Shown here: positions 25,555 through 32,602 of the stretch, in pieces
How the letters are laid out: every line of letters starts with the position of its first letter
Numbering within the stretch: position 1 is the stretch's first letter
NCBI GenBank assembly: GCA_030146875.1
Contig: JASLAX010000127.1
Location: 1 to 32,602 of the forward strand
From: Longimicrobiaceae bacterium
GTDB lineage: Bacteria; Gemmatimonadota; Gemmatimonadetes; Longimicrobiales; Longimicrobiaceae
DNA: 32,602 bases
Reading direction: 5' to 3'
Position numbers and translations under genes: made by a program
Notes under the pieces: generated by a model
Seen by the model: only the letters and a program-made list of their open reading frames with translations
What the model was told of the DNA's origin: nothing
Database searches by the model: none

Positions 25555-27078
25555 TCACTTGATCCAGAGATCGTACGCGCCGCTGCCCGAGTAGGAGTGC
25601 ACGCGCCAGCGGTAGTACCCGGACGTGCCGGCGTACGACACGTCCTCGTTGTTGCTCGCGGTGGTGCCCGACTTCACGTTGACCCACGAGGAGCCGTTCC
25701 ACTTCTGCAGGTACAGGTCGAAGTCGGTGCCGGCCGGCCCGCGCAGGTAGCCGTAGTGCGTCTTCGACGTGCTGCTGTAGTAGTAGCTGCCGTTGGGCTG
25801 GTAGGCCGACCCCCCGGAGCTCAGCGAGCCACTGTACTTGGTGCAGTCGGCGCACGGCGAGGTGCCCACGGGCGGCGTGACCACGCCCCCGTCCACCGTC
25901 AGACCGGCGAAGAGCAGCTTGTTCGGGGTGCTGCTGGTGACCAGGCCCGTCAGGCGGTTCAGCGACGCGGAGCCGATGATCGCCGTGTGGACCTGCGCCG
26001 GGGTGGCGGTGGTGTTGCCCTGCAGGTACAGCGCGGCCACGCCCGCCACGTGCGGCGCGGCCATCGACGTGCCGCTGTTCACCAGCGTCGCCGTGTTGCT
26101 GCTGATGCCCAGCGAGGTGATGGACGAGCCGGGCGCGAAGAGGTCGACGCAGCTCCCGTAGTCCGAGAAGGAGGAGCGCGCGTCGGAGCTGGTGGTGGAG
26201 CCCACCACGATCGCCTCGCCCAGGATGCGCGACGGGGACTCGGTGCAGGCGTCCTCGTTCTCGTTGCCGGCGGCGACCACCACGGTCACGCCCGCGTTGT
26301 GGAGGTTGCGCACCGCGGCGTCCAGCGTGGTGGAGGCGGGGCCGCCCAGCGACATGTTGACGACGGCCGGCTTCACGTGGTTGTTGCGGACCCAGTCCAG
26401 CCCGGCGATGATGTTCGCGTAGCTGCCGTTGCCGGAGCAGTCCAGCACGCGCACGGCGATCAGCGACACGCTCTTGGCCACGCCGTAGGTGGCGCTGCCC
26501 ACGGTGCCGGCGACGTGCGTGCCGTGGCCCTCGCAGTCCTGCCCGTTCCGTCCGTCGCCCACGGCGTCGTAGCCCACCGTGGCACGGCCGCCGAAGTTGG
26601 AGTGCGCGGTGCGGATGCCGGTGTCCACGATGTACGCGCGGACGCCCGCGCCGGTGGGGGTGTAGGTGTAGCTGTTGCTGAGCGGCAGGGCGCGCTGGTC
26701 GATGCGGTCCAGGCCCCAGGTGGCCGGCGACTGCGTGGCGCTCACGCTCACCCGGGCGTTCTGCTCGATGTACGCGACGTTCGGGTCGCGGCGCAGCACG
26801 TTCATCTGCGCGTCGTTCATGCTCGCCGAGAAGCCGTTGAGCACCGCCGAGTACACGCGGCGCGTCTCCACGCCGGCGTCCATGGCGGACTCGCGGGGGC
26901 TGCCGGACTTCAGGACCACGATGAACTCGCCGTCGATCCCCTCGCCCGCGGGGGCAAGGTAGACGGGGGCGAGCGCCTGCCGCGGCTGCGAGGGAGCCAC
27001 GACCTCGGGGGCGTCCGTGGAGCAGGCAGCCAGCGCGGCGACAGCCGTGGCGGCCACGACGAGACGAAGAGCGCGCAT
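25555..27078 (-). CDS. Lipoprotein subtilase (S8) with I9 propeptide and C-terminal PPC domain
   Basis: A 507-residue paralogue of its neighbours. The ATG at 27078 follows GGAAGG; lipoprotein signal with C19 (VAALAAC). I9 propeptide at about 50-112 (GEFIVVLKSG to NVAYIEQNA). Triad: D152 in AYIVDTGI, H188 in EGHGTHVAGTVG, S338 in SGTSMAAPHVAG, with N272 in AAGNEN. After the catalytic fold (NKLLFAGL, about 392) a Pro/Gly linker and CADC motif lead into a beta-rich domain (about 410-507) with DFDLYLQKWNGSSW and YRWRVHSYSGSGAYDLW, a PPC (pre-peptidase C-terminal) domain. PPC often helps folding, secretion or substrate binding and may be removed. It is the only one of the three with this domain. 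Confidence 0.95.
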   Translation of the reverse strand: MRALRLVVAATAVAALAACSTDAPEVVAPSQPRQALAPVYLAPAGEGIDGEFIVVLKSGSPRESAMDAGVETRRVYSAVLNGFSASMNDAQMNVLRRDPNVAYIEQNARVSVSATQSPATWGLDRIDQRALPLSNSYTYTPTGAGVRAYIVDTGIRTAHSNFGGRATVGYDAVGDGRNGQDCEGHGTHVAGTVGSATYGVAKSVSLIAVRVLDCSGNGSYANIIAGLDWVRNNHVKPAVVNMSLGGPASTTLDAAVRNLHNAGVTVVVAAGNENEDACTESPSRILGEAIVVGSTTSSDARSSFSDYGSCVDLFAPGSSITSLGISSNTATLVNSGTSMAAPHVAGVAALYLQGNTTATPAQVHTAIIGSASLNRLTGLVTSSTPNKLLFAGLTVDGGVVTPPVGTSPCADCTKYSGSLSSGGSAYQPNGSYYYSSTSKTHYGYLRGPAGTDFDLYLQKWNGSSWVNVKSGTTASNNEDVSYAGTSGYYRWRVHSYSGSGAYDLWIK

Positions 27079-27143
27079 AACACCTTCCGGGTGGTGAGTG
27101 GTGGGGCGTGAACCGTGGCCGCGGGGGCGCGGCCCGGGCAAAG

Positions 27144-27171
27144 CCGGCCGGCGGCGGGTGCCGCCGGCCGG
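27144..27171 (-). terminator. Terminator hairpin after the third subtilase gene
   Basis: A perfect 12-bp stem (27144-27155 with 27160-27171), loop GGGT, followed on the minus strand by CTTTGCCC. It lies 7 bp beyond the stop codon of the gene ending at 27179 and should isolate it from the next subtilase. Confidence 0.6.
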
Positions 27172-27178
27172 GTGCTGC

Positions 27179-28378
27179 TCAGTAGTTGACGAACAGGAAC
27201 ACGTTCGGCGTCGCGTAGCGCTTGCTGGAGCGGTGCAGCGTGATGCGGCCGGTCGAGGCGTTCGCCTTCAGCGCCGCGGTCACCTGCGCCGGCGTGGCGA
27301 GCGGGTTGGCGGACAGGTGCAGCGCGGCGGCGCCCGCCACGTGCGGCGAGGCCATGGAGGTGCCGCTCTTGGCGATCAGCGCGTTGTCGGCCGAGAGGTC
27401 CGACGACATGACCGACGAGCCCGGCGCCAGGATGTCCACGCAGGTCCCGTAGTTCGAGAACGAGGACTCCGTGTCCGTCTTGGTGGTGGAGCCCACCGTG
27501 ATGGCGTTGGGCGCGTTGGCGGGCGTCTCGTTGCAGGCGCTGATGGGGCGACCCTGGGCGTCGCCGTTGCCGGCGGCCACCGCGTAGACGAAGCCGGCGG
27601 CGATCGAGTTCTCCACCGCGGTGCGCAGCGAGGTCACGTTGCCGTAGCCCAGCGACATGTTCACCACGGCCGGCTTCACGCCGTTCGCGGTGATCCAGTC
27701 CACGCCGGCGATGGCGTACGAGGCGCTGCCGTAGCCGCCGCAGTCCACCACGCGGCCGGCCCACATCGTCACGCCCTTCGCCACGCCCGAGTACGTGCCG
27801 CCGACGGTGCCGGCGACGTGCGTCCCGTGGCCGTTGCAGTCGTTGGCGCCGCCGTTGGCGTCCGGAACGAAGTTGCCGTTGCTGCCGTTGGGGATGTAGT
27901 TGGCGCGCCCCACGAAGTCGAGGTGGGTGAGCCGGATCCCCGAGTCCAGGATGTACGCGTTCACGCCCGCGCCCGTCGCCGTGTACACGTAGGACGAGTC
28001 GAGCGGGAGCAGGCGGTCGTCGATGCGGTCCAGCCCCCACGAGTAGGGGTTGAGCTGCGTGGTGAAGAGCTGCACCCGCGCGTCCGCCTCCACGTACTCC
28101 ACGTTCGGGTTGTGCTGCAGCGCGTTCAGCTGCCCCGCGTTCAGCTCGGCCGAGAAGCCGGTCAGCGCCGCGGTGTACACGTGGCGCGGGCTCACGCCGG
28201 CGATCGCGGCGATGGAACGGGGGTTCGCCCCCTCCTTCAGCACCACGATGTACTGGCCCTCCGCGCGCTCGGCGGAGAGGACCGGGGCGACGCGGTCGGC
28301 GGCCGCGGTGGGGGCATCCTGGCGATCGGCGCACGCGGCGACGGCGAGGGGGAGCAGCAGGGCAAGGCGCAGCTTCAT
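27179..28378 (-). CDS. Lipoprotein subtilase (S8) with I9 propeptide
   Basis: A 399-residue peptidase, the most upstream of the three. The ATG at 28378 gives a short lipoprotein signal with C16 (LPLAVAAC); the longer frame to 28456 is not needed. I9 propeptide at about 41-102 (GQYIVVLKEGANPRSI to NVEYVEADA). Triad: D145 in AYILDSGI, H187 in NGHGTHVAGTVG, S341 in SGTSMASPHVAG, with N271 in AAGNGD. Between D and H there is an insert (GRANYIPNGSNGNFVPDANG) absent from the other two. The C-terminus is short (NVFLFVNY). The Shine-Dalgarno sequence is weaker (AGAGAGAA). Divergent from maeB. Confidence 0.95.
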   Translation of the reverse strand: MKLRLALLLPLAVAACADRQDAPTAAADRVAPVLSAERAEGQYIVVLKEGANPRSIAAIAGVSPRHVYTAALTGFSAELNAGQLNALQHNPNVEYVEADARVQLFTTQLNPYSWGLDRIDDRLLPLDSSYVYTATGAGVNAYILDSGIRLTHLDFVGRANYIPNGSNGNFVPDANGGANDCNGHGTHVAGTVGGTYSGVAKGVTMWAGRVVDCGGYGSASYAIAGVDWITANGVKPAVVNMSLGYGNVTSLRTAVENSIAAGFVYAVAAGNGDAQGRPISACNETPANAPNAITVGSTTKTDTESSFSNYGTCVDILAPGSSVMSSDLSADNALIAKSGTSMASPHVAGAAALHLSANPLATPAQVTAALKANASTGRITLHRSSKRYATPNVFLFVNY

Positions 28379-28642
28379 CGGGTTCTCTCTGGAAGTGGGA
28401 ACGAGCCGTGCCACGACGAGGATCCAGAACAGGACCCCGTCCGGTGGCATGCGCACGCTCCTGGGTGATGCGGGAACGAACGACCGTTAGGCATGATGCG
28501 GACCAATCCGCGCCGGATCCGCAAACCCACTCCACGCATCGACTTACGCATCCGTTCACCGCCGGGGCGGCCGGTCCGGGATGGTGCAGGGGACGCCGTG
28601 GCCGCACCGTTCTGGTGCGGGCGGGGGGCCGCGCGCCCGCGC
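28379..28642. other. Divergent intergenic region between subtilase and maeB
   Basis: 329 bp in all separate the two starts. I find one good promoter, facing maeB (28643-28671). For the subtilase direction there is no clear -35/-10 pair. No other structure was recognised. Confidence 0.4.
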
Positions 28643-28671
28643 TTGACCCTGACGGGACGGCCGGCTACGCT
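28643..28671 (+). promoter_or_regulatory. Probable maeB promoter
   Basis: TTGACC (28643-28648) and TACGCT (28666-28671) with a 17-bp spacer, giving a leader of about 30 nt that holds the GGAAGAGG ribosome binding site. Confidence 0.55.
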
Positions 28672-28707
28672 TCCGGCTCACCCAGGGACGGAAGAGGACG
28701 AGAAGCC

Positions 28708-30973
<2,266 letters not shown>

Positions 30974-30981
<8 letters not shown>

Positions 30982-31669
30982 GGCCGTGGACCCGCGGGAG
31001 GACGTCGACCGAGACGACGGGCGGCGGGACGTCCGCCGGGCCGCCGCTGGCGGGGAGGACGTCGGAGGGGAGGATGCCGGCCGGGACGACGCCGGAGAGG
31101 ACGAGGCCGCGCGCGAGGTGGAGATCCGCTACCGCCGGCTCCCCGACCGCGAGCAGGTGTTCCGGCAGGCGCGGGTAGCGGACCTGGACGGGTTCGTGGT
31201 GACGCTGCTGGAGGCGGCGGAGCTGAAGCGGGCGGTGGTGGTGGACGGGCGGACGGTGCTGGAGCCCGGCGCGCCCGTGGTCTGGTTCACCTATCCCGGC
31301 CGCTGGCACGACGTGGGACGGTTCCACCTGCGCGACGGCACCTTCACGGGCGTGTACGCCAACGTGCTGACCCCGGTGGTGATGGAGGGCGACTGCTGGG
31401 CGACCACCGACCTGTGCCTGGACGTGTGGCGCGGCGCAGACGGCCGGGTGGAGGTGCTGGACGAGGAGGAGCTGCGGCAGGCCGAGCGCGAGGGGTGGGT
31501 GGACGCCGACACCGCCGCCCGCGCCCGCCACGAGGCGGCGACGCTCGCCGCCGCCGCCCGACGGGGGGAGTGGCCCCCCGCGCACGTAGGAGACTGGACC
31601 CTGGAGCGGGCCCGCGTGTACGGGGGTCGCCCGCCCCGCGCCCCCGCGCCGCCGGCACCCAACCCGTGA
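30974..31669 (+). CDS. DUF402 (FomD-like) domain protein
   Basis: 231 residues. The first 45 or so are acidic and low in complexity (runs of Asp, Glu, Arg, Gly). The core, about 50-170, fits DUF402: WFTYPGRWHDVGRFHLRDG, YANVLTPVVMEGDCWATTDL and CLDVWRGADGRVEVLDEEEL, with the conserved acidic residues that bind a metal in FomD-type phosphatases and nucleotide hydrolases. The tail is Pro/Ala-rich. The ATG lies within the end of maeB (8-bp overlap), so translation is probably coupled, but a functional tie to malic enzyme is not known to me. The substrate is unknown. Confidence 0.82.
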
Positions 31670-31679
31670 CCGCGCTCCC

Positions 31680-32444
31680 ATGCACCCGACGCCGCACACC
31701 ACCGCCCGACGCCCCGCCCTGCTCGCCCTGGGAGGCGCCGCGCTCGCCGTGACCCTGCTCTCCGCCAGCGCGTGCGCACAGCAGCCGGGCGACGCCGGCG
31801 CCAGGTCCGCCGCCACCGGCGCCGCCTCGGCCGACTCCGTGGCGGCGCGGGCCGACCGCGACCGCCTGAAGGGCTCGGCGCGCGCGCCGGTGAACCTGGT
31901 GCTGATCTCCGACTTCCAGTGCCCGTACTGCGGGCAGTTCGCCCTGCAGACGTACCCCAAGCTGGACAGCGCCTACGTTCGCCCCGGCAAGCTGCGCGTC
32001 CTGTTCGTCAACTACCCGCTCCCCAACCACGGCGCCGCCTGGGCCGCCTCCGAGGCGGCGATGTGCGCCGGCGCCCAGGGCGCGTTCTGGCCGATGCACG
32101 ACCGCATCTTCGCCACGCAGCGCGAGTGGTCGCCCGCCCCCTCGGGCGACGCGCCGGCGCGCTTCCGGGGCCTGGCGCAGGAGCTGAAGCTGGACATGGC
32201 CGCCTACGACCGCTGCACCACGCAGGACGAGACGGCGCGCATCCTGGTCGGCGACGCCATGGGCGCGGCGGGCGCGGGGATCCCGGGCACCCCCACCCTG
32301 ATCCTGAACCAGCAGAAGCTGCTGAGCGGCGCCAAGAGCTTCGAGGAGATGTCGCGCGAGATCGACGCCCTCCTGGCCGGCGCCCCCGCGGGGGCCGCCC
32401 CCGCGACGCCGCCCGCCGCCGGGACCACGCCGCCGCGGCCCTGA
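31680..32444 (+). CDS. DsbA/thioredoxin_4-family thiol-disulfide protein, exported
   Basis: 254 residues. The N-terminus has an export signal (ALLALGGAALAVTLLSASACA); cleavage after ACA or just before C32 are both possible, and the lipobox is atypical (SASAC). Residues of about 70-235 form a DsbA-like fold: the active site is CPYC (81-84) in SDFQCPYCGQF, and the cis-proline is in GIPGTPTLIL. The sequence VNYPLPNHGAAWAASEAAMC is typical of the DSBA_4 group. It probably forms or isomerises disulfides in exported proteins, which fits the cysteine-bearing subtilases nearby only as a loose guess. The tail is Pro/Ala-rich. The start lies 10 bp after the DUF402 gene. Confidence 0.9.
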   Translation: MHPTPHTTARRPALLALGGAALAVTLLSASACAQQPGDAGARSAATGAASADSVAARADRDRLKGSARAPVNLVLISDFQCPYCGQFALQTYPKLDSAYVRPGKLRVLFVNYPLPNHGAAWAASEAAMCAGAQGAFWPMHDRIFATQREWSPAPSGDAPARFRGLAQELKLDMAAYDRCTTQDETARILVGDAMGAAGAGIPGTPTLILNQQKLLSGAKSFEEMSREIDALLAGAPAGAAPATPPAAGTTPPRP

Positions 32445-32460
32445 CGCCGGACTTCGAACC

Positions 32461-32492
32461 GACGGCGGACGGCGCGATCCGCGTCCGCCGTC
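32461..32492 (+). terminator. Hairpin after the DsbA-like gene
   Basis: A perfect 11-bp stem (32461-32471 with 32482-32492) with a 10-nt loop, 17 bp beyond the stop codon. There is no T-run, so it is a likely but weak terminator. Confidence 0.5.
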
Positions 32493-32602
32493 GCATCCAC
32501 CGGCCGTCCGAGGGAGAGAAAGAGAGAGGGGCGGACCCCGGCCCCCGGGGGGCCCCCCGGACATTTGTGGGGCAACCGGGGGGCGGCCCGAGAGGGCCGA
32601 CC
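32493..32602. other. Low-complexity right end of the window
   Basis: A purine tract (about 32508-32531, mostly GA repeats) followed by dense C/G runs (CCCCGGCCCCCGGGGGG). No gene is visible. Confidence 0.4.

Noticed and set aside
24893..25594. 233-codon frame on the plus strand beside the first subtilase
   Set aside because: Arg/Pro/Ser-rich composition, no motif, and it runs into the terminator and end of the next gene.
28408..28707. N-terminal extension of MaeB by 100 residues
   Set aside because: Low-complexity Arg/Pro sequence that would span the promoter; the family N-terminus starts at 28708 behind a good ribosome binding site.

Overview
The window is very GC-rich bacterial chromosomal DNA with strongly GC-biased third codon positions. 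It carries lipobox-type secreted proteins, a BamA-like outer-membrane barrel and two-component proteins, so it comes from a diderm bacterium. The style of the genes (lipoprotein subtilases, a pre-peptidase C-terminal (PPC) domain, C34-rich tRNA set, malic enzyme-phosphotransacetylase fusion) is compatible with Gemmatimonadota, for example Longimicrobium-like organisms. That placement is inference; no rRNA or other phylogenetic marker is present.

Layout. (1) 1-2243, plus strand: the 3' end of a receiver-domain gene, a CheY/DivK-like response regulator and a soluble histidine kinase, closed by a clear terminator. (2) 2700-4639, minus strand: an array of 19 tRNA genes read from a near-consensus promoter (4651-4679), with an intrinsic terminator between the first gene (initiator tRNA) and the other 18. 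(3) 4834-7451, plus strand: a secreted prolyl oligopeptidase and a tightly linked PilZ protein. (4) 7841-8860, minus: an isolated FAD/[4Fe-4S] subunit of the 4-hydroxybenzoyl-CoA reductase type. (5) 13580-9021, minus: kynB-like formamidase, metallo-beta-lactamase-fold hydrolase, M28 aminopeptidase and PAS histidine kinase, largely with overlapping start and stop codons. (6) 18081-13721, minus: amidohydrolase, cation diffusion facilitator and methyltransferase with overlapping ends, then a long palindromic repeat and a geranylgeranyl-reductase-family flavoprotein. (7) 23576-18277, minus: NtrC-type sigma-54 activator, BamA/TamA-like barrel, ZU5-like lipoprotein and TPR protein. (8) 28378-23740, minus: three consecutive lipoprotein subtilases (S8 with I9 propeptide), the middle one with a PPC domain. 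(9) 28708-32444, plus: maeB, a DUF402 protein and a DsbA-like thiol-disulfide protein.

How parts may work together. The three subtilases, prolyl oligopeptidase and M28 peptidase form a strong proteolytic theme. The sigma-54 activator lies directly before the barrel gene, and a GG-N10-GC element covers the activator's stop codon, suggesting local control. I see no CRISPR array, insertion sequence, phage module or classical defence island. The features most worth following up are the tRNA array with its internal terminator, the orphan HcrB-like subunit, the subtilase triplet, the kinase with two H-boxes, and the activator-barrel pair.
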